Assembly (NCBI GenBank): GCA_028873965.1
Contig: JAPPMU010000027.1
Span: 1 to 59,808 of the forward strand
Reading direction: 5' to 3'
DNA: 59,808 bases
Source of the DNA: Chloroflexota bacterium
GTDB lineage: Bacteria; Chloroflexota; Dehalococcoidia; Lucifugimonadales; UBA3495
Shown: piece after piece, positions 1 through 8,199 of the stretch
Layout of the letters: each line of letters opens with the position of its first letter
Numbering within the stretch: position 1 is the first letter of the stretch
The notes under the pieces: generated by a model
Databases searched by the model: none
What the model was told of the DNA's origin: nothing
The model's input: the letters and a program-made list of their open reading frames with translations, nothing else
Translations under genes and position numbers: made by a program

Positions 1-119
1 TGGCCTTTCACCCCGAACCGTCATTCCCGCGGAAGCGGGAATCCAGCAGGTCGCTTGGTTCGGTATGTTCTGGATTCCGGCTTTCGCCGGAATGACGGAT
101 TAACTTTGGAAAGGCCCTG
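1..119. repeat. Small inverted-repeat element, family A, copy 1 (cut by window edge)
   Basis: Ends with ACTTTGGAAAGGCCCTG (103-119), the same terminus as copies at 130-316 and 59640-59788. Inside are two palindromes, ATTCCCGCGGAAGCGGGAAT and ATTCCGGCTTTCGCCGGAAT, separated by about 30 bases. The left terminus lies outside the window. No coding capacity. Confidence 0.8.
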
Positions 120-129
120 TGTCGGCAGG

Positions 130-316
130 CAGGGCCTTTTCAAAGTCCCGGATGGTGGCCTTTCACCCCGAACCGTCATTCCCGCGGAAGCGGGAATCCA
201 GCAGGTCGCTGGGTTCGGAATGTTCTGGATTCCGGCTTTCGCCGGAATGACGGTTCGAGTTGAGGGAATGGGGCCGGCTTTCGCCGGAATGACGGATTAA
301 CTTTGGAAAGGCCCTG
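130..316. repeat. Small inverted-repeat element, family A, copy 2
   Basis: Terminal inverted repeats CAGGGCCTTTTCAAAGT (130-146) and ACTTTGGAAAGGCCCTG (300-316) bound the element. It carries the same two internal palindromes as copy 1, plus an extra partial duplication of the right palindrome near 270-300. Non-coding; a MITE-like unit is the likeliest reading. Bases 317-398 hold nothing recognisable except the Shine-Dalgarno of the next gene. Confidence 0.8.
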
Positions 317-398
317 ATGAGTGCGACGACCGCGGCGACGCCAACCGCGATTCGGCCTATGGTATGCTGTTTGCCAGTTTGAGCCGGAGGGTTTGGAG

Positions 399-947
399 AT
401 GGCACGGGTTCCTTACGTCGCACGGGAAGAGCTGGACGCGGACGGTCAGGTGATCTACGACCGGATCCGGGAGGACCGGGGCGCGGCGGACGTGGGCCTG
501 CAATTCCGGGCCCTGCTGCACAGTCCGCAGGCCGCCGGCTACCTGACGTCCATGGGCGCGACGCTGCGGTTCCAGTCATCCATGTCGGATGACCTCAAGG
601 AACTGGCGATCATCCTGGTGGCCCGCGAGTGGGACTCCGGCATCGAGTGGACCGGCCACGCCGTGGCCGCCGCCAACGCCGGCGTGAGCGACGAGGCCAT
701 CGAGGGCATCCGGACGTGGAAAGCGCCGGGCTGCCTGGAAGGTCAGCAGGCTGCCATCGCCCGTTTCGTGCAGCAGATGATCCGGGAAAAGGACGTCTCC
801 GACGAGAACTTCGAGGCGGTGCGGGCGTTCCTTGGAGATCGGGGCGTAGTTGACCTGACCATGACGGTCGCTTACTACTCGGCCCTGGCGCTGGCCCAGA
901 TCGCGTTGCGTCCGGAAATGGGCGGCGGACGAGAGTCAACCCTGTAG
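399..947 (+). CDS. Carboxymuconolactone decarboxylase / AhpD-like family protein
   Basis: 182 residues. The ATG at 399 follows a GGAGG-type ribosome site about ten bases upstream; the longer in-frame ORF lacks support. The family motif EWTGHAVAAANAGVSDEAI sits near the middle, as in gamma-carboxymuconolactone decarboxylase-like proteins, but the CxxC redox pair of true AhpD peroxidase partners is absent, so a redox role is unlikely. All-alpha soluble protein with no signal peptide. It stands alone, 57 bases before a TPR gene on the same strand. The substrate cannot be told; related proteins include decarboxylases of aromatic catabolism and many uncharacterised members. Confidence 0.8.
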   Translation: MARVPYVAREELDADGQVIYDRIREDRGAADVGLQFRALLHSPQAAGYLTSMGATLRFQSSMSDDLKELAIILVAREWDSGIEWTGHAVAAANAGVSDEAIEGIRTWKAPGCLEGQQAAIARFVQQMIREKDVSDENFEAVRAFLGDRGVVDLTMTVAYYSALALAQIALRPEMGGGRESTL

Positions 948-1004
948 GGTCCAGCATGGCGCTGCGCCGGCCACCGGCGACGCGCCACGCTGGATGTTCG
1001 GGCG

Positions 1005-2189
1005 ATGAGCAGCGCAACCGCGGACAGGTTGTTGGGTCGCTTGGCCGGCCTGCTGGAGTGGCACGGGTTGGGCTCGGCCGCCCTGACGCCTCGGCCCCGT
1101 GGCGGGCGCCTGACCGGTGAGGATGCTGGCGAAGTCGCCGCCCTGCTCGACCAATTGACGGAAGCGGACGCCGGGTTGCAGCGGGGACAAAGCCCCCGGA
1201 GCCTGATCTTCGGAAACGGCTGCTTCGCCATCGGTCGGTACGCGGAAGCGTACACCGTTTACCACGGGATGGCCGCGCGGCGTCCCGACGACTTCGCGGT
1301 CCGGTTCAACCTGGGTGTTACCTGCCTGCGGCGCCGGAAGCCAGAAGAGGCGGTGGACGCCCTGAGCGCGGCGCTGGAACTCGACGCCCTGGCCGCGCCG
1401 GCGTATTACCAGCGGGGCAACGCTCGGGACGACGTGGGTGATGCGGAGGGCGCGTTGGTTGACTACGCGACGGCGATTGACCTGGACCCGCTGTATCTCC
1501 AAGCCTACTATAACCGGGGCATCGTGCTCAACAACCTGGGCCGGTACGACGAAGCCATACGTGCCTTCGACGCGGTGGTTGCGCTCCGGCCCGACGTATC
1601 CAACGCCTACCTGAATCGCGGAGTGGCGCGGGACGAGACCGGCGACGGCGCGGGAGCGGTTGCCGACTACGACGAAGCGCTCCGACACAATCCAGACAAT
1701 GCCGACGCACGTTTCAACAAGGCCCGGGTCTGCTATCGGCTGGGCCGATACGGCGACGCGGTGGACAACTACACCGCCGCCATCGAACTGCGTCCCGATG
1801 ACGTGGAGGCGATCAACAACCGCGGGTTGGCCTTTGATGCCCAGGGTAAGTACGCCGAGGCTATCGCTGATTACGACGCGGCTTTGGGCCTGCGTCCGGA
1901 CTTCGCGGAGGTGCTGAGCAACCGGGGCGCCGCGCGGGAAAGCCTGGGCGACACCGAGGCGGCGCTGGCGGATTACCTGGAGGCGCAGACGGTGGTGCCG
2001 GAATTTGCCGCTGCCTATTACAACGCGGCCCGGCTCTACGCCGACCGGGGCGACATCCCCAAGTGCGCGGAGCAGCTATCGGAGGCGGTGCGGCTCCAGC
2101 CGGGCTTGTATGCCGAGGCGGAGTCTGACGAGACGCTGGGCTGGGTGCTGGACCTTTCGCGTATGCGGGACGAACGGCGCAGAGATTAG
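1005..2189 (+). CDS. Tetratricopeptide repeat protein
   Basis: 394 residues. After an N-terminal stretch of about 60 residues the protein is a run of about nine or ten TPR units of 34 residues, with the typical alternation of YYxRGxAxxxxGxxxxAxxDY and AIxLxPxxxxA (for example residues 145-180). TPR arrays mediate protein-protein contacts; no catalytic domain is visible. No signal peptide or membrane segment, so probably cytoplasmic. The ribosome site before the ATG is weak. The gene is convergent with small membrane genes downstream, sharing a hairpin at the junction. Confidence 0.85.
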   Translation: MSSATADRLLGRLAGLLEWHGLGSAALTPRPRGGRLTGEDAGEVAALLDQLTEADAGLQRGQSPRSLIFGNGCFAIGRYAEAYTVYHGMAARRPDDFAVRFNLGVTCLRRRKPEEAVDALSAALELDALAAPAYYQRGNARDDVGDAEGALVDYATAIDLDPLYLQAYYNRGIVLNNLGRYDEAIRAFDAVVALRPDVSNAYLNRGVARDETGDGAGAVADYDEALRHNPDNADARFNKARVCYRLGRYGDAVDNYTAAIELRPDDVEAINNRGLAFDAQGKYAEAIADYDAALGLRPDFAEVLSNRGAARESLGDTEAALADYLEAQTVVPEFAAAYYNAARLYADRGDIPKCAEQLSEAVRLQPGLYAEAESDETLGWVLDLSRMRDERRRD

Positions 2190-2219
2190 CCGAGTGAGCG
2201 GCGGCGGCGTTCACTCGGC
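2189..2219. terminator. Bidirectional terminator hairpin between convergent genes
   Basis: Perfect 9-bp stem GCCGAGTGA / TCACTCGGC around a GC-rich loop. The stem contains the last base of the TPR gene's stop on one strand and the stop of the small membrane gene on the other. T-tracts are short, so termination is inferred from the stem and the convergent layout. Confidence 0.6.
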
Positions 2220-2426
2220 GTTTCGGAGCCAGTTTCTCAATAGCCTGGCGACTGCACTCACAAGCCACCCAATCCCACTCAGCGCGCCCACAATCCCCAA
2301 GAACCTGTCTATGGTGAAATGGTCAGTCAAGTCAACAACTACGACGATAAGAAAAACTAGACCCAATACAAAAACCACTAATACTAAAGTAGTCGCTATA
2401 GCTTTTGCCAAGTTTCTATACAGCAC
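2211..2426 (-). CDS. Small two-helix membrane protein
   Basis: 71 residues from a GTG start (2424-2426) preceded by GAGGAGA at good spacing. Two hydrophobic segments are visible: residues about 8-32 (very rich in V, L and F) and 42-62, with a basic C-terminus. It begins three bases after the stop of the gene before it, so the two are co-translated. No family recognised. AT content is higher than in neighbouring genes, which suggests a different history. Confidence 0.6.
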   Translation of the reverse strand: MLYRNLAKAIATTLVLVVFVLGLVFLIVVVVDLTDHFTIDRFLGIVGALSGIGWLVSAVARLLRNWLRNAE

Positions 2427-2428
2427 GG

Positions 2429-2617
2429 CTATCTCCTCACGTTGATACCCAGCACCGTGATAAAGCCTGACACCCCGATAGCGATGCCCGTGACACCCAG
2501 CAGCGCGATACCGGTAAGAGTAATTGGATAAATTTGGAGAACGTAGTGCCCCAGCAGGAACACTACGAGGCTGATCGAGTATCCAGCCAACGAGGCTGTG
2601 AATATCTTATCCCACAT
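2429..2617 (-). CDS. Small two-helix membrane protein
   Basis: 62 residues, ATG at 2615-2617 after an AGAGAGGGT ribosome site. Two membrane segments (about 8-30 and 36-58). First gene of a tandem pair with the 71-residue membrane protein. Similar tiny membrane gene pairs occur at 9484-9876. Function unknown; holin-like, toxin or membrane stress roles are possible but not shown. Confidence 0.6.
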   Translation of the reverse strand: MWDKIFTASLAGYSISLVVFLLGHYVLQIYPITLTGIALLGVTGIAIGVSGFITVLGINVRR

Positions 2618-2711
2618 GATGCTACCCTCTCTACACGTACTCAGAGTGTAAGCATGGCGTAGGCCGCCGTCAAATACAGTCGAGGGTCAATCCAGTCCAG
2701 CGGCCAAACCC

Positions 2712-3449
2712 CTAGGGACGGTCGGGTTCACCCTCCTCGTCCGGCGGGAGAACGTCCAGCAGGATCGCTTCCTCGCTGAGACGGGCGGCTTCACCGAGGA
2801 CTTCGGGGCGGTCCTCAATGAGGATGTCGGGATCGATCGCCGCGGCTTTTTCGGTGCGGTGGTCGGCATGGGTGAGGATGTTGTGAGTGATGACCACCAT
2901 GGCCAGGGCGGTCAAGCCAAACATGACGGCCCAGTCATGCCCGCGCAGGGTGTTGAAGGCCAGCATGGCTCCGAACCCCAGGAAAATGCCGATGGAGGAG
3001 CGGAACACGGAGCGCCGGAACAGCAGCACCGTGACGATCCCGACGGCTATTCCCACAAGGATGTACCAGTTCAGGTAGGCCAGGGAAACGCCGACGAGAA
3101 CCACCATGCCGTCCCCGCCCTTGAAGCCGGTGAATATGCTCTTCCAGTGGCCGGCGATGGCAGCCGCGCCGGCGACCATGGCGGCCAGATCAGGCACCCC
3201 CAGCATCCAGGCCACGATTACCGCCAGGCCGCCCTTGATGACATCGCAGGCGAAGACCAGCATGCCGCGGCGGCGGCCAACGTGCCAGAACACGTTTGCA
3301 GTGCCGGCGCGCCCGCTGCCGGTGGCGAAGATATCCACGCCCTTGAGGCGCGCCACCAGGTAGGCGAAGGGAACGCTGCCGAGCAGATAACCGACCAGCG
3401 CCGCCGCGAGCACGCGGGGAACCAGGGGCAGCAGGTCGTCAAGAAACAT
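2712..3449 (-). CDS. plsY: Glycerol-3-phosphate acyltransferase PlsY
   Basis: 245 residues from the ATG at 3447-3449. PlsY transfers an acyl group from acyl-phosphate to glycerol-3-phosphate, the first step of bacterial phospholipid synthesis, in the cytoplasmic membrane. Family signatures are present: YLLGSVPFAYLVARL, then GSGRAGTANVFW (variant of the GSGNIGATN active-site loop), DVIKGG, and the GFKGGDGM loop. Five or so membrane helices are visible. The C-terminal 45 residues form an acidic cytoplasmic tail longer than usual. It is the last gene of a minus-strand run with a methyltransferase, a small zinc protein and a Tes-like radical SAM gene, suggesting lipid-related work for all four. 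Confidence 0.92.
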   Translation of the reverse strand: MFLDDLLPLVPRVLAAALVGYLLGSVPFAYLVARLKGVDIFATGSGRAGTANVFWHVGRRRGMLVFACDVIKGGLAVIVAWMLGVPDLAAMVAGAAAIAGHWKSIFTGFKGGDGMVVLVGVSLAYLNWYILVGIAVGIVTVLLFRRSVFRSSIGIFLGFGAMLAFNTLRGHDWAVMFGLTALAMVVITHNILTHADHRTEKAAAIDPDILIEDRPEVLGEAARLSEEAILLDVLPPDEEGEPDRP

Positions 3450-3504
3450 CGAATGTGAGGTCAACCGGTCGGGTGGGCGCAAATGATAGCACAGCGGGTT
3501 TCCA

Positions 3505-4326
3505 TCAGTACGGGTTCTGCCCTACGTATAACCAGTAACCGATCTGCCCGCGAGATACCGATTGCTCCACCCGATCCAGCAGGCCAGGAGCGGATTCGGC
3601 CAAATCCGCGGTGAGCTCGGATGAGGGCATACCCACCGCGGCACCCAGGGCCAGCTTGCCCCTCAGGTCGGCCAACAGGGCTGCCACTTCGTCGGTGAGA
3701 TTCTCAGGTTCGCCGGTGATGAAGCCGGAGCGCTCCAGGAGGCGTTGGTAGCCGTCCGCGGGCAGGGCATCCGTGAGACACAGCATCATGCCTACGGTGC
3801 CGTCAAGTTCCGGCGGCAGGCTGCCGGGCTCGACCGTCACGTCGGAGATGCCGACCACGCCACCCGGCCGGAGCAGCCTGCGGACGCTGGAGATCGCTGA
3901 TTCCTTGTCCACGAACAGGCTGGTGGCGCACTCGATGATGACGGCGTCAAAGGCGCCTTCCCGAAAGGGCGGCATCTCGGCGTCGCCCCGCACGAAGGAA
4001 ACGTCAGCGGGCACGGGCTGTTCCAGGGCACGCCGGCGGGAGGAAACCGTCGCCTCCGCTCCCAGCTCCAGGCCCACCACCTGGCAGCGGAACACCCGGG
4101 ATAAGGCGGTGGCGCTGGTACCCAGCCCGCACGCGAGGTCGAGGACGCGCCAGCCCCGCTGCAACCCCATAGCGCGGCCCAGGCGGTTGGTGGCGCGCAG
4201 CCCGCCCGGATGCAGGCTGTCACCCAGGATGAGGCGGGCCAGTTCCGACGAATAGAGGTCGGCGCAGCAGATCTTGGCGGCGTAGGTGTCGAGCATTAAT
4301 TTGTCAGCCAATGATGCCGTTGTCAC
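3505..4326 (-). CDS. Class I SAM-dependent methyltransferase
   Basis: 273 residues. The GTG start overlaps the TGA of the small zinc-protein gene by four bases (GTGA), implying translational coupling; an internal ATG ten codons later is the alternative start. Motif I LDLACGLGTSATAL and post-I VVGLELG bind S-adenosylmethionine, GDAEMPPF and DAVIIECATSLF follow, and LLRPGGVVGISDV closes the Rossmann domain. The fold resembles ubiquinone/arsenite/lipid methyltransferases; the substrate is not decidable. Context with PlsY and a Tes-like radical SAM enzyme makes a lipid substrate an attractive inference. No membrane segment. Confidence 0.85.
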   Translation of the reverse strand: MTTASLADKLMLDTYAAKICCADLYSSELARLILGDSLHPGGLRATNRLGRAMGLQRGWRVLDLACGLGTSATALSRVFRCQVVGLELGAEATVSSRRRALEQPVPADVSFVRGDAEMPPFREGAFDAVIIECATSLFVDKESAISSVRRLLRPGGVVGISDVTVEPGSLPPELDGTVGMMLCLTDALPADGYQRLLERSGFITGEPENLTDEVAALLADLRGKLALGAAVGMPSSELTADLAESAPGLLDRVEQSVSRGQIGYWLYVGQNPY

Positions 4327-4487
4327 TTACCAAGATATGCTCTTGCGGCATCCACACCACCTTGTTCCTTACGAAGTCGTTCGCAATTGCGGCAGTATTG
4401 CCACTTGCGGTCTGGCAAGCGGTTAGCAGTGGCAAAACTGTCAAACGGCAAGGTTTTTTCGCAAATGCTACAAACTTTGTAAGCCAC
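4323..4487 (-). CDS. 54-residue zinc-ribbon protein
   Basis: Short ORF from GTG (4485-4487) with a textbook AAGGAGG ribosome site and ideal spacing. The product has two CxxC knuckles, VCSICEK near the start and YCRNCER at residues 32-37, typical of zinc-binding mini-domains such as those N-terminal to HNH nucleases. It starts 23 bases after the radical SAM gene and overlaps the methyltransferase gene by four bases, so it is an operon member. Function unknown; a stand-alone zinc knuckle acting as an assembly factor or RNA/protein binder is possible. Confidence 0.75.
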   Translation of the reverse strand: MAYKVCSICEKTLPFDSFATANRLPDRKWQYCRNCERLRKEQGGVDAARAYLGK

Positions 4488-4510
4488 TGTATTACCTCCT
4501 TAAAAGTCGG

Positions 4511-5962
4511 TCATTCATTGCGAGCCGAGGCCAGACGGATCTTCTGCCGGCCCTGCTCCATGGTCAGCTGCTCACGGATCTGCTCACGGTAGCCCACCGA
4601 GTTGTAGGAGCAGAAGGGGATGGCGCGGCCGTCGGGAGTGAGGATGCCCACGCAGCACTTCATCACCTGCTTGACGTTGAAGGTCCAGGCGTCCAGGAAG
4701 TCCTTGATGGCAATCTGGAAAACGTGTTCCTTGAGGTGGTTGACCTCGTAGGGCAGGTCAAGGCCGGGTCCGCAGGCGCACTCGAATTGGCCGGCGGTCT
4801 GTTCGGTGCCGGCGACGGCGGAAGCAGACCACAGTCCCTCCAGCGCGGTTTGAATATCCGCAGCGTTGGGAGCCTTGGGCAGCGCGCGGTTGGTGATGTA
4901 GTCCAGGTACTGGTCGATGTCCAGCAGGCGGGGCAGCGGTGTGACGGTGTCTCCATCTACGAAGAGGTACGAGTTCACCTGGCAGGTGGGGAAGCAGCAG
5001 GGTACGGGAACGAAGTCCTCCAGCACGAAGCGGCCATCGGTCTGGTCCACGATGCCGTGGATGATGTCGGGGATGGTGACCCGCGTCATGGGGTCGAACT
5101 CGATGTGCCGGCCCACGTGGGTGACGGGCTGGAACACTACGCCGCGCACCGCGGGGTGTTTCAGGCCGAACTCGACGATGCCGCCCACTTCGTCGGTGTT
5201 CACGTCGCGTTCGATGGCGGCCACCAGCACGGCGGTCATGCCGGCCTCGGCCAGCCGGTCCAGGGCGCGCATCTTGGTATCCAGCAGCGGCTCTCCCCGG
5301 ATGGTCAGGTAGGTTTCTTCGCGCAGGCCGTCGAACTGGAAGTAGACCACCGGGTCCAGGGCCTGCATCTGCGCCAGGAACCGGTCGTCGCGGGCCAGGC
5401 GCACGCCGTTGGTGTTGATCATCACCTGGCGAATTCCCCGGTCCTTGGCGGCCTGGATCATTTCGGGCAACTGCGGGTGGATGGTCGGTTCGCCGCCGCT
5501 GAACTGGATCACCTCGGGGTCGCCCTCGATCTCCACGAAACGATCCAGCATGGACTCCACCTGTTCCAGGGTCAGGCTGTAGCCGGCGCCGGCATTGGCG
5601 AAGCACACCGGGCAATCCAGGTTGCAGGCGGTGTTGACCTCGATGAGGGCCAGGCAGATGTGCTGCTTGTGCTCCGGACAGAGGCCGCAATCCAGGGGGC
5701 AGCCGTCCTTGACCTCGGTGCTGAAGTCCAGGGGGATGGTGCCCGGCTTGTTGAACCGGATGCTGCCGACGTACATCTCGGCGTCGGAGCTGATGATGCC
5801 CTCGAACCAACCATGCTCGGGGCAACGCTTCCGCATGTAAACCTTGTTGTCGCGGATGATTACCTGGGCGTCGATGACCGCCTTGCACTCGGGGCAGATG
5901 GAACGGGTGAGTTCGTGAAAGATATAGTCGGCGTCCTGTTTTATGCGGTTGGCAGTGGTCAT
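4511..5962 (-). CDS. Radical SAM protein of the MJ0619/Tes-like family
   Basis: 483 residues. An N-terminal zinc module (CPEC at 23-26, CPEHGW at 47-52, then CPLDCGLCPEH at 88-98) precedes the radical SAM cluster motif CNLDCPVC (Cys113, 117, 120). GGEPT follows, then a TIM-barrel and a C-terminal region with additional cysteines (CCFPTC, CACG, KCCVG) that could hold auxiliary Fe-S clusters. This architecture matches archaeal MJ0619-like proteins, which include tetraether synthase (Tes, joins lipid chains) and proteins assigned to pterin methylation. It heads the run with the zinc protein, methyltransferase and PlsY. Lipid tail coupling is inference from context. Start ATG at 5960-5962. Confidence 0.8.
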   Translation of the reverse strand: MTTANRIKQDADYIFHELTRSICPECKAVIDAQVIIRDNKVYMRKRCPEHGWFEGIISSDAEMYVGSIRFNKPGTIPLDFSTEVKDGCPLDCGLCPEHKQHICLALIEVNTACNLDCPVCFANAGAGYSLTLEQVESMLDRFVEIEGDPEVIQFSGGEPTIHPQLPEMIQAAKDRGIRQVMINTNGVRLARDDRFLAQMQALDPVVYFQFDGLREETYLTIRGEPLLDTKMRALDRLAEAGMTAVLVAAIERDVNTDEVGGIVEFGLKHPAVRGVVFQPVTHVGRHIEFDPMTRVTIPDIIHGIVDQTDGRFVLEDFVPVPCCFPTCQVNSYLFVDGDTVTPLPRLLDIDQYLDYITNRALPKAPNAADIQTALEGLWSASAVAGTEQTAGQFECACGPGLDLPYEVNHLKEHVFQIAIKDFLDAWTFNVKQVMKCCVGILTPDGRAIPFCSYNSVGYREQIREQLTMEQGRQKIRLASARNE

Positions 5963-6004
5963 GATCCGGCTCCGGTTCGCAGCGCCGTTGATTGCAACAC
6001 CGCG

Positions 6005-6358
6005 CTAGGCAAGCGGAGTCGGACGAGCGCGCATTGTAAAGGTGTAAAAGAGGTTGGCCCATTCATTCGTTGTCCTCAGGGAACAGACGATAAAGCTCAC
6101 CTTGACCGGTGTAGGGATGGCGTCGGCAATACGGAAGAAAGCGACGCCGTAGGGAGCCGGCAGGCGATTAAGATGAACGAGACGGCCGAAGTCGCGGTCG
6201 CCAGATACGAGCAGACGGCCGTTTGCAGTCGCCAGATTCAGGATGTTTCGGTCGGCTTCGCTGGGCATGATTTGGGCGACGTGGAGCGTGTCATGGCCTT
6301 GGGCGCGCAACGGAGCCAGCACCTCCAGCGGCATATTTTCGTCGATTAGAATTTGCAT
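6005..6358 (-). CDS. DUF5615 PIN-like toxin
   Basis: 117 residues from ATG 6356-6358, four bases after the stop of the DUF433 gene. MQILIDENMP at the N-terminus and VSGDRDFG later carry the acidic residues of the PIN-like nuclease fold. DUF5615 proteins pair with DUF433 antitoxins; the predicted activity is RNA cleavage. The longer ORF start at 6514 would overlap the antitoxin and lacks a ribosome site. The region 5963-6004 upstream of the radical SAM gene holds only spacer. Confidence 0.85.
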   Translation of the reverse strand: MQILIDENMPLEVLAPLRAQGHDTLHVAQIMPSEADRNILNLATANGRLLVSGDRDFGRLVHLNRLPAPYGVAFFRIADAIPTPVKVSFIVCSLRTTNEWANLFYTFTMRARPTPLA

Positions 6359-6362
6359 GGCG

Positions 6363-6644
6363 CTACAAAGAACATCGGTTGGCGTCACAATCCGCCGGAC
6401 CAAAAACCGTCTCTTCAAAGTCGGCCCAAGTGGACAGTGAGAGCGGCTTCCCGGTGGCGGCATATTCCTGGCACGCCCGGATGCTTTCATTGGTAAGGCG
6501 GGGATAGCTGGCAATGATGGCCTCGTTAGTAAAACCGGCGTGGACCAGGCCCATCACCAACTCAACCGAGAGCCGCGTGCCTTTGATAGTAGGTTTGCCG
6601 CCCAGAACGTCGGGGTTCAGGACAATGATGCCATTGACGTCCAT
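6363..6644 (-). CDS. DUF433 antitoxin
   Basis: 93 residues from ATG 6642-6644 with an AAGGAGG site. IIVLNPDVLGGKPTIKGTRLSVELVMGLV is split here as the typical DUF433 start: GGKPTIKGTRLSV followed by a helix-turn-helix (FTNEAIIASYPRL, SIRACQEYAA). Members bind DNA and neutralise the adjacent DUF5615 protein. The gene begins about 20 bases after the end of the DNA methyltransferase gene, with its ribosome site in that gap, so the three genes probably form one transcript. Confidence 0.87.
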   Translation of the reverse strand: MDVNGIIVLNPDVLGGKPTIKGTRLSVELVMGLVHAGFTNEAIIASYPRLTNESIRACQEYAATGKPLSLSTWADFEETVFGPADCDANRCSL

Positions 6645-6664
6645 GCCGTGCCTCCTTGTGGTTC

Positions 6665-8086
6665 TCAAATCTGGACAAAAATAGTGTCCCAGAGCGGTTC
6701 GGCAAGACCGTATCGATCCGTGTACAGTTGATGGCCCGCCAGCACTGGAACAGCAATGCCTGTTTTCTCAGGTGGCCCGAAGTGTCGAAGCAGAGTTTCC
6801 AAAGCCCCAGCCTGCGACCGCACCCTTTTCACGTGGGCTTTGCGAATGGTGAAATCCGCTTCAACACGTACATAGACGGGAATGCCATCAGAAGCGCGAC
6901 GCCCGCGGAAACGGGCACTTCCGGCCATGAGATCGACAGCAGTGCTGTTGCTGATTACGCCGCAGGCGACGCCCTCATCGACGAGGCGTGAATTTTCAAA
7001 GTACTCAAGAGGTTCTATATCGCTCAAACCCAGCACCAGGGCGAACAGCTCTGAACGGCGCTCGCAAAGCGCTTTGATGCCGTCATATTTTACATGGTCA
7101 GCATCCATTAACTGCCCGGACAACGGGTCGCAGATGGTCCCGCGATTGTCCAGAGCCGCTCGCAGTTCAGCAAAGGTCGTAGGTTTGGTCGTGATGTCGG
7201 ATGATGACGTGGCGGCCACGGCACGATGGCTTCTTTCTAGTTCAGATACTTGGCTGGAATCGTCGGGTCCGTGCACAACGATGCCATAGTGTGCCAGCCT
7301 CTTCCGCATCACAGCCACCGCCTCCGGGTTGTTGTCGATCAGTGTGAACTCCCGTCCTTCCCGGTGGGCCGCCTCGCCCAACGTGCCGCTGCCGGCGAAG
7401 AAGTCCAGCAGCCGGTCGCCGGGGTTGGAGTGGACGCGGACGATGCGGCTGACGATGGCCAGGGGTTTCTGCGTCGAGTAGCCGGTCTTCTCCCGGCCGT
7501 TCACGATGGTCTGCCACCACACGTCGGTGGGCGTCTTGCCGCGAGCGGCCTTCTCTGGGCCGACGAGACCGGGAGCCATGTAGGGGATGCGGTCCATGGC
7601 GTCGTAGTTGAAGGTGTAGTTATTGGGATCCTTGGCGTACCACAGGATGTTGTCGTGCTTGGCCGGCCAGCGGGTCTTGGGACGGCCGCCGTAGTCATAG
7701 GCCCAGATGATCTCGTTGATGAAGGATTCGCGGCCGAAGATCTCGTCCAGCATCACCTTGCAGTAATGGACTTCGCGGTAGTCCACGTGCAGGAACAGGC
7801 TCCCGCGGTCGTCCAGCACCCGATACGCCTCTTCCATGCGGGGGCGCAGGAACCCGATGTAGTCGTCGAAGACGTCGGCGTACTGGCTGGAGCCGATCAC
7901 CTGCGTCCGGTAACGCCGGCCCTGGAATCCGGTGCGGTCGCCGTCGGGGTCGGGCGTGACCCGGATGCGGGTGCGGGACTGGGACTTGCCGGTGTTGAAG
8001 GGGGGATCGACGTAGATCAACTGGAACGCGCGGTCGGGCAGCGTCCGCAGGACATCCAAATTATCGCCGAGTATAATCTCGCCCAT
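6665..8086 (-). CDS. Site-specific DNA methyltransferase (beta class)
   Basis: 473 residues from ATG 8084-8086 with a CGGAGG ribosome site. Motif IV (VDPPFNTGKS, about residue 27) comes before motif I (DFFAGSGTLGEAA, about residue 240), the order of beta-class N6-adenine/N4-cytosine methyltransferases. A C-terminal region of about 190 residues follows that I do not recognise; it may hold the target recognition function. No restriction gene is adjacent; instead a DUF433/DUF5615 toxin-antitoxin pair follows. Could be a solitary regulatory methylase or a methylase kept by the toxin pair. Confidence 0.88.
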   Translation of the reverse strand: MGEIILGDNLDVLRTLPDRAFQLIYVDPPFNTGKSQSRTRIRVTPDPDGDRTGFQGRRYRTQVIGSSQYADVFDDYIGFLRPRMEEAYRVLDDRGSLFLHVDYREVHYCKVMLDEIFGRESFINEIIWAYDYGGRPKTRWPAKHDNILWYAKDPNNYTFNYDAMDRIPYMAPGLVGPEKAARGKTPTDVWWQTIVNGREKTGYSTQKPLAIVSRIVRVHSNPGDRLLDFFAGSGTLGEAAHREGREFTLIDNNPEAVAVMRKRLAHYGIVVHGPDDSSQVSELERSHRAVAATSSSDITTKPTTFAELRAALDNRGTICDPLSGQLMDADHVKYDGIKALCERRSELFALVLGLSDIEPLEYFENSRLVDEGVACGVISNSTAVDLMAGSARFRGRRASDGIPVYVRVEADFTIRKAHVKRVRSQAGALETLLRHFGPPEKTGIAVPVLAGHQLYTDRYGLAEPLWDTIFVQI

Positions 8087-8155
8087 CCCGTGCCTCCGAT
8101 GCGAGGCCGCATTATCCCGTGCGCCGGTAACCGGCGTCAAACCGATGAGTAGTCT

Positions 8156-8197
8156 GCCCCTCACCCCAACCCCTCTCCCGCAGAGGGGAGAGGGGCT
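8156..8197. repeat. GC-rich REP-like hairpin overlapping a ribosome site
   Basis: CCCCTCTCC and GGAGAGGGG pair around a short loop immediately before the start codon of the CoA-transferase gene. The same boilerplate (CCCCAACCCCTCTCC) is a common dispersed repeat in many bacterial genomes. The right arm also supplies the Shine-Dalgarno purines, so the hairpin could mask translation. Confidence 0.55.
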
Positions 8198-8199
8198 TA

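Noticed and set aside
1..316. Repeats resembling a CRISPR array
   Set aside because: Only three units, repeats are internally palindromic with different lengths, spacers are not unique, and no cas genes are present.
4724..6349. Long plus-strand ORF of 541 codons
   Set aside because: Antisense shadow of the radical SAM gene, rich in Val, Asp, His and Gly with no motifs. Same for plus-strand ORFs opposite dnaK, acs and the acyl-CoA dehydrogenase.
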